Program-made: the position numbers and the translations under genes | The notes under the pieces: model-generated | Seen by the model: only the letters and a program-made list of their open reading frames with translations | What the model was told of the DNA's origin: nothing | Database searches by the model: none | Source of the DNA: CAIVAT01 sp964473485 | GTDB taxonomy: Bacteria; Bacteroidota; Bacteroidia; Bacteroidales; FEN-979 | Direction: 5' to 3' | Assembly (NCBI GenBank): GCA_964473485.1 | Contig: CAYYPH010000004.1 | Coordinates: 62,001 to 126,000 of the forward strand | Length of the DNA stretch: 64,000 nucleotides | Shown: positions 16,522 to 25,195 of the stretch, one piece after another | Numbering within the stretch: the stretch's first letter is position 1 | Layout of the letters: every line of letters starts with the position of its first letter

Positions 16522-17241
16522 ATGAAAAACACCGTTTTACATAAGGCCGATACCCGCGGGCACGCCAACCACGGGTGGCTCGACAGCTGGCATACCTTCA
16601 GCTTTGCCGGTTATTACAACCCTGAGCGGATCCATTTCGGCGCCCTGCGGGTGCTGAACGACGACACGGTGGAAGCCGGCCAGGGCTTCGGAACGCATCC
16701 GCACGACAACATGGAGATCATCTCCATTCCGCTTGAGGGCGACCTGGAACACAAGGACAGCATGGGCAACGTGGCTGTCATCAAACACGGCGACATCCAG
16801 GTGATGAGCGCCGGGACCGGGATCTTGCACAGCGAATACAACAAGAACAACGACCGCCGCGTGAAATTCCTGCAGATCTGGGTCTTCCCCGATAAAAAAA
16901 ACGTGACCCCGCGGTACGGCCAGTTAACCCTGAAACCGGAGGACCGGCATAACAGGATGCAGCAGATCGTATCGCCGGACCCGGCAGGCGAAGGGCTCTG
17001 GATCCACCAGCAGGCGTGGTTTCATATCGGGAAGTTCGAACAGGGGATGGAGACGGTGTATCCCCTGAAAGCCCCCGGGAACGGGGTTTATGCTTTTGTG
17101 ATCGAAGGTGGTTTCAGGATCGGGGACCAGTTAATAGAACGCCGCGACGGATTCGGCACCTGGGATGCCGGAGAAGTGAAGATCAGCTCGCTGGCCGAGA
17201 ATTCCGAACTGCTCCTGATGGAAGTTCCTATGAACCGGTGA
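16522..17241 (+). CDS. pirin-family bicupin (YhhW-like)
   Basis: A complete pirin of 239 residues. The N-terminal cupin carries the metal ligands His59 and His61 in GTHPHDNME, His103 and Glu105 in GILHSEYN. DSWHTFSFAGYYNPERI near residues 21-36 and FLQIWVFPD are standard pirin motifs. Bacterial YhhW-type pirins are metal-binding and some show quercetin 2,3-dioxygenase activity in vitro; the physiological role is not settled. The gene is monocistronic, with its own promoter, divergent from DUF3795. Confidence 0.92.
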   Translation: MKNTVLHKADTRGHANHGWLDSWHTFSFAGYYNPERIHFGALRVLNDDTVEAGQGFGTHPHDNMEIISIPLEGDLEHKDSMGNVAVIKHGDIQVMSAGTGILHSEYNKNNDRRVKFLQIWVFPDKKNVTPRYGQLTLKPEDRHNRMQQIVSPDPAGEGLWIHQQAWFHIGKFEQGMETVYPLKAPGNGVYAFVIEGGFRIGDQLIERRDGFGTWDAGEVKISSLAENSELLLMEVPMNR

Positions 17242-17356
17242 GGCTTCATTCCGGCCTGGTTTACTTCATGATCTCCAGGACAATTCCTGGCATACATTCC
17301 GGCCTGATCGCACGATCGGCGCGTACATCCGGCGGTATGGCACGAAAGCCCGGCCG

Positions 17357-18199
17357 TCAAAGTTTGAACGTCACACCAAAATTCATTGCCATCGTGCTGA
17401 ACGGCATGGTCATCCGCAGTTCCTGGCGAGGTTGGCTGTAATCTTTTGGTTCATAAAGCGACTTTTCGAAGACAAAATCAACCTGTTTCTCGTAGGGGGA
17501 GAGGGTTGACAGCTTGTCCACCCCGTCGACCACATATTTCGTGATCTCGCCATGGCTTGGAGACCAGGTGGCATGCGTGAACTGAAGCTCGGCAAACAGG
17601 TTGATCCTCGCGGAAATGTGAAAGGAAACACCCCCGGCCGCTGCATAACCCAGTGCCACCCCCCCGTAATAGTGGTTCCATATCTCCAATCGGGAGGATG
17701 GGTTGGTGGTCGGATTTTCGTTTGCGTATTTGGTTAATACGGTCGGGAAGGTGCCGATCAGCAACCCGAACCTTGCATACGGATTTATCTTTTCGAGTCC
17801 TGCCGTAAAAACGATTGCGGGCACCACGCTGAACATCCTCCCCAGGATCTTTACCTCTGCCGTTGAAGCACCCAGCAGGTTGACCGAGGAATCGCCGCCA
17901 ACCGGCAATCCAAGAAATTCATTTACGGACACTTCCACGGCAGCATACCTGGAGAACCTGAATCCGAATGCCGCTGATCCGTTGAAACCGTTACCCAGCC
18001 CCACAGGGTGTACGCTGATCGTCGGGTCAGTGGCGGTACCCCCGTAATCATAAAGTAAGCTGAAGGAAGAACTTGTGCTGACGCCCCCACCAAGGCCCAG
18101 GTTGATGTAAAACCTGTTAAAATTCCGTTGTTCTTCTTTTTGCGCTGTCAGCGTATACGCACATAAAAAACAGATGAGTGCAAGCAGTTGTTTTTTCAT
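17357..18199 (-). CDS. outer-membrane beta-barrel protein
   Basis: The signal peptide (MKKQLLALICFLCAYTLTAQ) is followed by alternating amphipathic beta segments with aromatic ends (RFYINLGLGGGVS, SAAFGFRFSRYAAVEV, PYARFGLLIGT, AAGGVSFHISARINLFAELQF) and a terminal Phe-x-Leu (GVTFKL), the pattern of a small outer-membrane barrel. I do not recognise a named family. A decayed, internally deleted relative lies at 24939-25114 on the same strand, at the other edge of the amidohydrolase island, so the two copies flank that island. It may belong functionally to the island, but nothing beyond position shows this. Confidence 0.75.
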   Translation of the reverse strand: MKKQLLALICFLCAYTLTAQKEEQRNFNRFYINLGLGGGVSTSSSFSLLYDYGGTATDPTISVHPVGLGNGFNGSAAFGFRFSRYAAVEVSVNEFLGLPVGGDSSVNLLGASTAEVKILGRMFSVVPAIVFTAGLEKINPYARFGLLIGTFPTVLTKYANENPTTNPSSRLEIWNHYYGGVALGYAAAGGVSFHISARINLFAELQFTHATWSPSHGEITKYVVDGVDKLSTLSPYEKQVDFVFEKSLYEPKDYSQPRQELRMTMPFSTMAMNFGVTFKL

Positions 18200-18655
18200 T
18201 GGCTACGATTTTTTAAGTTCAACAATAAAAGAAGAGAATGGTACTTTACGAAGCCTTTAAAAAGTTCACCGGTGATTCCCCTTACCGGTTCCGTCAGATC
18301 AATGATATCGAAGCTTCCGGTCAAAAGTAAAATCGTTTTTTTCAAAACAATTGTAAAAGAGATACGGAAGTTTAAATTTTGAACATCCGGGATATCTTTT
18401 TTCGAGAATCCCCTTCCATTCTTATTCTTAACGTCTGTAAATATGCATTTTACATTTACCCTGGTACGTGGCTTATCGCAAGCATAAAACATATCCCGAA
18501 TTTTCAAAATGAAAGAATCAGGATATGATATTCCATTTTAATCCTGATGGGTTCATTAGCTTTGTACCTACTCTTCCGAACGATATCTGCCTTCCGGTCA
18601 CGCCCCTGATAAACCCACAACAGTTTGTTCAGAACCACTAAAATCCAACCAATCA
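18200..18655. other. 456-base divergent intergenic region
   Basis: This gap separates the minus-strand barrel gene from the plus-strand amidohydrolase operon. Its right half holds a dyad element and promoter (18490-18564). A 103-codon open frame on the minus strand (18196-18507) overlaps the barrel start, has low-complexity Leu- and Lys-rich composition and no recognisable features, and is not called as a gene. Confidence 0.6.
18490..18564 (+). promoter_or_regulatory. dyad operator and promoter of the amidohydrolase operon
   Basis: CATATCC at 18490-18496 and GGATATG at 18521-18527 form an inverted repeat that extends inwards (CCCGAATTTTC against GAAAGAATCAGG). A perfect -7 box, TAGCTTTG, lies at 18557-18564. 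The right half-site is exactly 29 bases upstream of the -7 box. The same half-site at the same 29-base distance occurs at 24194-24260 ahead of another gene of the island. There is no good -33 TTG, which suits an activator-dependent promoter. The obvious candidate regulator is the PAS-AraC protein encoded between the two sites. Confidence 0.6.
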
Positions 18656-19420
18656 ATGAATAACATGAAAAAGCACCTGCTCCCGTTACTGGGTTTCCTT
18701 TACATAAGTTGCTTGTCGTTATCTGCCCAGGATGCAAAGCAGATTGATGCCTCAAAGCCCACCAATTTTTATTCCTATCTTAATAATTCACTGGAATTTA
18801 TCTCCCGGGAAAAGAATGGGAACCTGGTTGGTTACAGGGCAAACATAACCTATTCGCCTTCGGAGAGGCATCTCTTTCTGGGTGAGATTCCCCTGCAGTA
18901 TAATTTGACGAAGGGGAAATTCGGCCCCGGTGACATGCGGGTCAGATATTTTTATCTGCCATATAAGAATTATGAAAAGTTCTTTGGTGCCTTCGGCCCT
19001 TCTATTGATATCATCGCTCCCGCTGGAAAGGTCTCAAACGGGATCGGTACCGGACGATGGATCGTTGCTCCCGGCCTGGCTGCTGCGTTGATGTTTTCCG
19101 ATTGGTTCCAGGTATTCCCCGTTCTCTCCTACCAATATATGAGTAAGCCCGTTTACAGTGATACCACGGCGGTGAATGACCCCATCAATGGGATAACCCT
19201 TCAGTTTATTGCGGTGCTGGCTGTGTCGCAAAAGGCATTTTTTGCCATCACCCCCACCATGAATGAACATTTCTTAAAGGGGACAGGGGCCTTCTCCTAT
19301 ATCCAGGAGGTGTCGTTTGGCTACATGGTCAGCCCGAAAGGGCAGCTTTCCGCCTATTTCAAAGGAGACTTCAAGGACAACCTGTACCAGATGAGTGTCG
19401 GGTACACGGTTTTTTTCTGA
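18656..19420 (+). CDS. outer-membrane beta-barrel protein of the amidohydrolase operon
   Basis: A signal peptide (hydrophobic core LLPLLGFLYISCLSLSAQ) leads into a barrel-like sequence: RANITYSPSERHLFLGEIPLQYN, GDMRVRYFYLPYKN, FGAFGPSIDIIAPAG, FQVFPVLSYQYMS, and a last strand ending YQMSVGYTVFF with terminal Phe. The layout resembles small outer-membrane barrels annotated as transporters for aromatic or hydrophobic compounds, but I cannot name the family with confidence. Met4 at 18665 is an equally good start. It is the first gene after the dyad-controlled promoter and lies 35 bases ahead of the first amidohydrolase, so uptake of the amidohydrolase substrate is a reasonable inference. Confidence 0.7.
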   Translation: MNNMKKHLLPLLGFLYISCLSLSAQDAKQIDASKPTNFYSYLNNSLEFISREKNGNLVGYRANITYSPSERHLFLGEIPLQYNLTKGKFGPGDMRVRYFYLPYKNYEKFFGAFGPSIDIIAPAGKVSNGIGTGRWIVAPGLAAALMFSDWFQVFPVLSYQYMSKPVYSDTTAVNDPINGITLQFIAVLAVSQKAFFAITPTMNEHFLKGTGAFSYIQEVSFGYMVSPKGQLSAYFKGDFKDNLYQMSVGYTVFF

Positions 19421-19455
19421 CGATCGTACTGATTTCTGTATAAAAACATATTTTT

Positions 19456-21183
19456 ATGAAAACGAAAATATCGAGGTTGAGAACCGCACTAATTCTTGCC
19501 ATTATCATGTTTACAATGACCCTGGTTGCTCAAAAAGCAGATTATATCTTTAAGAACGGTGCGGTTTATACCCTCGACGTTAAAAACCCGAGGGCGGAGG
19601 CAGTGGCTGTCGCCGGCAAGCAAATCATCTATGTCGGGAACAACATTGGAGTGGAAGGCTTTATCGGCAAGGAAACGAAAGTCATCGATCTGAAAGGACA
19701 GATGTTGCTGCCGGGTTTTGTCGAATCGCACATTCACCCGTGGCTGGCCATGTTTGCGGCCGGCGCCGATCTCCAGACAGATTCACTCGAAGAACTCCTG
19801 GGGCGTGTGAAGGCCTGGGCCGATGCGAACCCGGATGCCGATGTCATCCGCGGTTTTGGTTGGCGGTACACCCTTTTCCCGACCACCGGTCCCACAAAGG
19901 AAGTGCTTGACAAGCTTTTCCCGGATCGTCCGGTCATGCTGATTGCCATCGATGTTCACAGCGCATGGGTGAACAGCAAGGCACTCAAACTCGCGGGTAT
20001 TGATGCAAAACATCCCGATCCGGTGCCTGAAATCAGTTACTACCAGCGCGATCCCGGGACCAATGAGCCAACAGGGTGGGTCGTTGAGACCCTCGCTGAA
20101 CAGGAGGTCCTTGCCAAGCTGGATCCCCCGACTCCGGAAGCAGTATTCGATGCGGTGGTCGACCGGTTGCCCGATTTCTCCGCAGCCGGAATTACTGCGC
20201 TGTGGGATGCCGGCATTGGGGCTGTTCCCGCCGAGACCGGCATGGATGGTTACCAGCAACTGGAAAAACAGGGTAAACTTCCCGTCAGGGTCGTAGGCAG
20301 CTATTACTGGAACAACGCGACGATCAAGGATCCTGTGACAAAGGTGATGGAACTGCAAAAGAAGTACCATTCGGAATTGGTGCAGGTTAGGACGCTCAAA
20401 ATCATGCTCGATGGCGGCGAAGCCCAGCATACGGCTTTCATGCTTCAGCCCTATGCCGACCGGCCGGGGTTCCACAGTGAATTATCCCTGCCCAAAGAGC
20501 AGGTGGAAGCCGCGATCCTGAAAGCGGTTGCCAGGGGAATCGATACCCATGCCCACAGTTTTGGCGATGCAACGACAAGGTTTTACCTCGACGCCATTGA
20601 AAAAGCACATAAGGTATATCCGAACAGTCCTTCACGGCATGCGGCCGCGCATGTGATTTTCATTGCCGACGAGGATGTACCCCGGTTCGCCAAACTGAAT
20701 GTGACGATGCAATCCTCTGCCCAGTGGGCCACCCCTGATCCGACAATCAAACGAACGACGGAAATCGTCGGGGAGGAACTGGCTTTCCGGGAATTCTTCC
20801 GTCATAACTCTGTGTTGAAGGCAGGGGGGCGTGTTGCGTTCGGATCGGACTGGCCGGCCGCCGGCTACGTTTCGACCTTCCGGCCGCTCGACGCCATCCA
20901 GGTTGCCATCACCCGTTCGATTTTGCCCCAATTTGGGAACGACCAGTTCACCCCGGTGCTTCCGCCGCCGGATGAGCGCATCACCCTTGACCAGGCCTTG
21001 AAAGCATCCACGCTCGATGCAGCCTATGTGCTCGGCCTGGAAGATCAGATTGGATCATTGGAAGTTGGGAAACTAGCCGACCTTGTGGTGTTAGAAAAAG
21101 ACCTTTATAAAATTCCACCGTCGGAGATCAGCACCACCAAGGTGAAAATGACGATGATGAATGGTAGGATCACCTTCGAATAG
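19456..21183 (+). CDS. exported YtcJ-like amidohydrolase, copy 1
   Basis: A 575-residue metal-dependent hydrolase of the amidohydrolase 3 (YtcJ) family with an N-terminal signal peptide ending near VAQ. Family features: the beta-sandwich start IFKNGAVYTLD, LPGFVESHIHPWL with the metal-binding HxH, DVHSAWVNSKAL, DGGEAQHTAFM, the second His pair in DTHAHSFGD, and the metal-binding Asp in FGSDWPA. The related N-substituted formamide deformylases and YtcJ proteins hydrolyse amide or formamide bonds. The signal peptide places this enzyme in the periplasm. A second, very similar copy follows after 143 bases. The exact substrate cannot be deduced. Confidence 0.85.
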   Translation: MKTKISRLRTALILAIIMFTMTLVAQKADYIFKNGAVYTLDVKNPRAEAVAVAGKQIIYVGNNIGVEGFIGKETKVIDLKGQMLLPGFVESHIHPWLAMFAAGADLQTDSLEELLGRVKAWADANPDADVIRGFGWRYTLFPTTGPTKEVLDKLFPDRPVMLIAIDVHSAWVNSKALKLAGIDAKHPDPVPEISYYQRDPGTNEPTGWVVETLAEQEVLAKLDPPTPEAVFDAVVDRLPDFSAAGITALWDAGIGAVPAETGMDGYQQLEKQGKLPVRVVGSYYWNNATIKDPVTKVMELQKKYHSELVQVRTLKIMLDGGEAQHTAFMLQPYADRPGFHSELSLPKEQVEAAILKAVARGIDTHAHSFGDATTRFYLDAIEKAHKVYPNSPSRHAAAHVIFIADEDVPRFAKLNVTMQSSAQWATPDPTIKRTTEIVGEELAFREFFRHNSVLKAGGRVAFGSDWPAAGYVSTFRPLDAIQVAITRSILPQFGNDQFTPVLPPPDERITLDQALKASTLDAAYVLGLEDQIGSLEVGKLADLVVLEKDLYKIPPSEISTTKVKMTMMNGRITFE

Positions 21184-21326
21184 ACATCCATGATCCCCCT
21201 TATGAAAATGATCATCGCGAATCATAGCGCTACCATCAACAGGTTAGATCTCATGCTGACAGCCACGGAGGATCTGAACAACGAAATCAGTCAATATCTA
21301 CTTAACTGCAAATAAATTAAAGCATT

Positions 21327-23069
21327 ATGGAAACCAGGAAAGTGAAGTTTCAACTCTTGAGGGCCGGTATGATGGCAATGGTCATGATTGCAGCCCAGGT
21401 TGTATTTTCGCAAGCTGCCGACGTTGTTTTAAGGAACGGTGCGGTCTACACCATGGAGAGCAAAAACCCGAAAGCGGAAGCCATAGCGGTCACAGGGAAA
21501 AAGATCTCCTATGTGGGAACCAATAAAGGGGCTGAGGCCTTGATCGGGAAAAACACGAAGGTCATCGACCTTAAGGGACAGATGCTGCTGCCGGGCTTTG
21601 TCGAATCACACATTCATCCCACTTTGGCCATTCTTACCCTCGGCGCTGACCTGCAATCCGACTCGGTGAATGAGGTCCTGGGCAAGATAAAGGCCTGGGC
21701 GGATGCGAACCCGGATGCCAGGCTGATCCAGGGTTTTGGCTGGCGTTATACGCTCTTTCCCACGACCGGTCCCAACAAGGCAGACCTGGACAGGCTCTTT
21801 CCCGACAGGCCGGTGTTCCTGGTGGCCATTGACGTTCACAGCGTGTGGTGCAACAGCAAGGCGCTCGAACTGGCCGGAATCGATGCCACAACTCCCGATC
21901 CTGCTCCGGGCATCAGCTACTTCCAGCGCGATCCCAAGACCAACGAGCCTACCGGCTGGGTCGTGGAGATCCTCGCTGAACAGATGCTTCTGGCCAAGCT
22001 GAACCCCCCAACTCCTGAAGCGGTGAACGCCGCTGCGGCTGATAAGATCAGGGAGTTCTCGACTGCCGGAATCACGGCCTTATGGGATGCCGGGATTGGC
22101 ATCATGCCGACAGAACTCGGTCTCGCGGGGTACCAGCAGCTGGAAAAGGAGGGCAGGCTGCCTGTGCGCATCGTTGCAAGCTATTACTGGAACAATCCGG
22201 CAATTACCGACCCCGTGGAGAAAGTGGTGGCCTTGCGCAAACAATTCCACTCGGAACTGGTGCAGGCCAGGACGCTCAAGATCCTGTTCGATGGCGGCGA
22301 GGCCCAGCACACGGCGGCCATGCTTAAGGCATATGCCGACAAGCCAGGCGCTCACGGCGACTACCAGGTGGATAAGAAACTGGTAGAAGCCGCGGTGCTC
22401 AAAGCGCAGGCCAAAGGGATCGATACCCATGCCCATACGGTTGGGGACCGCGCCGTGCGCGACTATCTCGACGCCGTAGAAGCGGCGCGCAAGGCTTACC
22501 CCAAAAGCCCGTCGCGGCATACCGCAGCGCACGTCTCCTTCCTCACCGATGAAGAGGTCGGCCGTTTACCCAAGCTGGATGTGACCATGCAAACCTCAGC
22601 CCAGTGGGTGATGCCTGACCCTACCATGTACCGGTCTGCGCAGATCGTCGGTGAGGAGGTGGCTTTCCGGGAATGGTACCGAATGAACTCCGTTCTGAAG
22701 GCCGGCGGGCGTCTCGCGCTCGGGACGGATTGGCCGGCCGCAAACTACTCAGCCATCTACCGTCCGCTCGAAGCCATCCAGGTGGCCATGACGCGCGCCA
22801 TCCTGCCGCAGTATGGAAAGGAGCAATTCACCCCCGTTCTGCCGCCGCCCAATGAGCGTATTACGCTTGACCAGGCTTTGAAAGCATCCACCCTGGATGC
22901 CGCCTATGTGCTCGGCCTGGAAGACAAGATCGGCTCTTTGGAGGTAGGAAAACTGGCCGACATGGTGGTGTTGGAAAAAGACCTTCATCACATTGCACCG
23001 TCAGAGATCAGCACCACCCAGGTGAAGATGACGATGATGAACGGCAAGATCACCTACCAGGCGCCTTAA
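21327..23069 (+). CDS. exported YtcJ-like amidohydrolase, copy 2
   Basis: A 580-residue paralogue of the preceding gene, alignable along its whole length without large gaps (LPGFVESHIHPTL, DVHSVWCNSKAL, DGGEAQHTAAM, DTHAHTVGDRA, LGTDWPA). All metal-binding positions visible in copy 1 are kept. A signal peptide is present (hydrophobic segment MMAMVMIAAQVVFSQ). The two copies differ in residues around the active-site openings (HPWLAMFAAG against HPTLAILTLG; FPTTGPTKE against FPTTGPNKA), which would fit related but different substrates. Tandem duplication is the simplest origin. The 143-base gap between the copies has no promoter that I can support. Confidence 0.85.
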   Translation: METRKVKFQLLRAGMMAMVMIAAQVVFSQAADVVLRNGAVYTMESKNPKAEAIAVTGKKISYVGTNKGAEALIGKNTKVIDLKGQMLLPGFVESHIHPTLAILTLGADLQSDSVNEVLGKIKAWADANPDARLIQGFGWRYTLFPTTGPNKADLDRLFPDRPVFLVAIDVHSVWCNSKALELAGIDATTPDPAPGISYFQRDPKTNEPTGWVVEILAEQMLLAKLNPPTPEAVNAAAADKIREFSTAGITALWDAGIGIMPTELGLAGYQQLEKEGRLPVRIVASYYWNNPAITDPVEKVVALRKQFHSELVQARTLKILFDGGEAQHTAAMLKAYADKPGAHGDYQVDKKLVEAAVLKAQAKGIDTHAHTVGDRAVRDYLDAVEAARKAYPKSPSRHTAAHVSFLTDEEVGRLPKLDVTMQTSAQWVMPDPTMYRSAQIVGEEVAFREWYRMNSVLKAGGRLALGTDWPAANYSAIYRPLEAIQVAMTRAILPQYGKEQFTPVLPPPNERITLDQALKASTLDAAYVLGLEDKIGSLEVGKLADMVVLEKDLHHIAPSEISTTQVKMTMMNGKITYQAP

Positions 23070-23135
23070 AGGGATCGCCCGGAGAAATCCGGTCTCATTA
23101 TGAATGTGAATATTTAATGCTATATTCGCTTCATC

Positions 23136-24170
23136 ATGACAAATACGGTATTATCACTGCTTAATTCTCCCATTGTCAGCTTGCTGATGATTTTAGTCCT
23201 TGTTCTCCATGCCCCTGGCGCCGGCAAAGAATCAAAGCGTATGTTCCTGGTTTTTATTTTGCTGCTTGCCGCCTTCCTGCTCATGTTGATTCCGGATTTT
23301 TTATATACTTTTCAAACCGGTAAAGGCGGTTCCTGGTTCTATCTGATATTGCCGACAATAAAGCTGGTCCTGATCATTTCAGCACTGGTCTTTGTTTATT
23401 ACAGCCTCCGCATACTGAAAATCAAAAATTGCCTTCTCCAGGAGAAATTTCATAAGGTTTTTAACACCACTCCCCATGCCATGGTGATCAATACCGTATC
23501 CGACGGTATCATCCATGAAGTGAACAGTGCATTTGTGAGGATTTCAGGAAAGACAGCCGAAGAGGTGATCGGCAAAACGGCGATTGGCTTGGGCATGTAT
23601 TATAAACCGGAGCAACGGGATGAAATGATCTCCATCCTGAAGGCGAATCATAAAGTAGGTCCGATCGAGATGAAATTTAATATCAGGGGGGCACCCCGAA
23701 AATTTCTCTATTCCGCACAACTGATCATCATCCGGGGCGAGCAATTTCTCATTGCTCACATCGAAGAAAAAGATGACAATTCACAAATTGGTGATGGGAA
23801 AAAAAACCTGCTGAAGACCAGGCTCAATGATATCATGGCCACGCAGGCGCTGTTTAAGAATCCGGGTCTCAGCCTCCATGAACTAGCCGAAAAACTGGAA
23901 ACGAACAGAACCTACCTTTCACAGACCATCAACAGCGAATACGAAAATTTCAGTGAGTATGTAAATCGGTTACGGGTGATTGAAGCCTGCCGGATCATCC
24001 AAAACGGGCTGGATCCAAGGCTGAGCATTGACCACGTCTATTCTTTGGTTGGATTTGCCTCAAGGACAACGTTTTATGCAGCATTTAAAAAATATACCGG
24101 TGTTTCTCCCTCCCGGTTCCGAAAGATGAACGACCCTGAAGTTTCCCTCCAGGGGATACGTAATACCTGA
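23136..24170 (+). CDS. membrane-bound PAS-AraC transcription regulator
   Basis: Three parts are visible. Residues 1-95 hold three hydrophobic segments (SPIVSLLMILVLVLH, MFLVFILLLAAFLLMLIP, TIKLVLIISALVFVYYS). Residues about 103-210 are a PAS domain (KVFNTTPHAMVINTVSDGIIHEVNSAF split over the usual strands). Residues about 240-335 are an AraC-type double helix-turn-helix (LSLHELAEKLETNRTYLSQ; VYSLVGFASRTTFYAAFKKY). The C terminus continues with TGVSPSRFRK, typical of the family. A membrane-bound one-component regulator of the surrounding island is the natural reading. It sits between two promoters that share a dyad element, making it the likely regulator of both. Confidence 0.87.
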   Translation: MTNTVLSLLNSPIVSLLMILVLVLHAPGAGKESKRMFLVFILLLAAFLLMLIPDFLYTFQTGKGGSWFYLILPTIKLVLIISALVFVYYSLRILKIKNCLLQEKFHKVFNTTPHAMVINTVSDGIIHEVNSAFVRISGKTAEEVIGKTAIGLGMYYKPEQRDEMISILKANHKVGPIEMKFNIRGAPRKFLYSAQLIIIRGEQFLIAHIEEKDDNSQIGDGKKNLLKTRLNDIMATQALFKNPGLSLHELAEKLETNRTYLSQTINSEYENFSEYVNRLRVIEACRIIQNGLDPRLSIDHVYSLVGFASRTTFYAAFKKYTGVSPSRFRKMNDPEVSLQGIRNT

Positions 24171-24193
24171 ATGGGCTTCTGCCAAACAATTTC

Positions 24194-24260
24194 CATATCC
24201 TCAAATTGAAGAATCGGGATGTGATTTTCATTTCTCACAGGGATTGTTGATTTACTTTTG
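24194..24260 (+). promoter_or_regulatory. second copy of the dyad operator and promoter
   Basis: CATATCC at 24194-24200 faces GGATGTG at 24217-24223, and the core GAATCGGGATGTGAT matches the site at 18490-18564 (GAATCAGGATATGAT). A -7 box TACTTTTG lies at 24253-24260, again exactly 29 bases after the right half-site. The arms are 8 bases closer together than in the first copy, so the right half-site is the more conserved part. It drives the 211-residue periplasmic protein gene at 24290. Confidence 0.55.
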
Positions 24261-24289
24261 TTTTCATCAAGGGAATTAAAATTCAAAAA

Positions 24290-24925
24290 ATGATTAAGCT
24301 TTACATCATGAAATCGTTTTTATTACGCCTTAAAGGTGCCGGCGGGTTTATCCTTTTTACCGGCATGTTGTCCTTTTGGGTCTTCCTGCCGGCGGTTCAG
24401 GCACAGCATAAAAAGGATGGCCGCAAATACTCCAAGATCCTGGTTTTGGCCAAAGTTCAGGAACCCGAAATCGAAAAGGCCTTCGAGAATTCGGTGGTTG
24501 CAGCTTTGAAAGACAAGGGGTACGCTGCCATTCCTTCTTACAGCAGTTTTACCACAGCCGAACTTGAGAATACCGAACGCCTGGTGGCGAAGGCCGACAG
24601 CCTGCAGATCGATGCCCTCCTTGCCTTCACCCTGATCAACGTGGAGACCACCGTTATCAACACGCCGCAGGTCAATGCAAGCATCGGGGTTCCGGTCAGG
24701 ATAGGGTTTTTCAGCGTTTACCTCGGTACGAGTGTCCCATTGGGCGGTGGTCCTGTTGAAGAAAAAACCGTCAACGTGAAAGCAGGATTTTACACCGAGA
24801 GGAACTCCCCGGCGCCAACCTGGAACATGACCCTTTCGGGCAGCCTCGGAGACGGCACCGATGCCCTGATTTACACCTTTACACGGAAAACGGTAAAGGC
24901 GCTATTCAAGCAGAAGATTCTCTGA
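24290..24925 (+). CDS. exported protein of unknown function in the amidohydrolase island
   Basis: A signal peptide (hydrophobic core GGFILFTGMLSFWVFLPAVQAQ) precedes about 170 residues with an alpha/beta pattern: YSKILVLAKVQEPEIEKAFEN, VVAALKDKGYAAIPSY, QIDALLAFTLINVETTV, and a C terminus DALIYTFTRKTVKALFKQKIL. The early strand-helix arrangement recalls small periplasmic lipoproteins that present a GNNx or TolB-like fold (KILVLA.....R..FE..V...L...G), but I cannot assign a family. Met7 at 24308 is an alternative start. The gene has its own promoter with the same dyad element as the amidohydrolase operon, so it should respond to the same signal. Confidence 0.65.
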   Translation: MIKLYIMKSFLLRLKGAGGFILFTGMLSFWVFLPAVQAQHKKDGRKYSKILVLAKVQEPEIEKAFENSVVAALKDKGYAAIPSYSSFTTAELENTERLVAKADSLQIDALLAFTLINVETTVINTPQVNASIGVPVRIGFFSVYLGTSVPLGGGPVEEKTVNVKAGFYTERNSPAPTWNMTLSGSLGDGTDALIYTFTRKTVKALFKQKIL

Positions 24926-24938
24926 CCGGGTCAGCATT

Positions 24939-25114
24939 TTAAAACTTGAAGGTAACGCCGAAAATCCCGGTCGCCATGCTGAACGGCATTGTCATCCTCA
25001 ATTCCCGGCGAGGTGGGCTGTAATCTTTTGGTTCGTTCAGCGACTCTGTGCTTCTTCTTTTTGTGCGAACAAGGCATACGGGCACAGTATGCCGATCAGC
25101 AGCAACCATTTTTT
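24939..25114 (-). pseudogene. deletion remnant of a beta-barrel gene related to 17357-18199
   Basis: Read on the minus strand, 25114 to about 25040 gives KKWLLLIGILCPYALFAQKE, matching the signal peptide of the gene at 17357-18199 (KKQLLALICFLCAYTLTAQKE). The segment 24939 to about 25030 gives EPKDYSPPRRELRMTMPFS and ends in GVTFKF, matching that gene's C terminus (EPKDYSQPRQELRMTMPFS, GVTFKL). Everything between, roughly 220 codons, is missing, the two parts are out of frame, and the start codon has decayed to TAT. This is a paralogue destroyed by an internal deletion. Confidence 0.8.
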
Positions 25115-25195
25115 ATAACCGGAATGTTATGATTTATCAAACACTTTGAAGATCATGCGTTTAAAAACAGGGCCCACTGCTCTGCGTGCCGGATC

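Noticed and set aside
18196..18507. 103-codon minus-strand open frame upstream of the barrel gene
   Set aside because: It overlaps the barrel gene start, covers the regulatory region and has no recognisable features.
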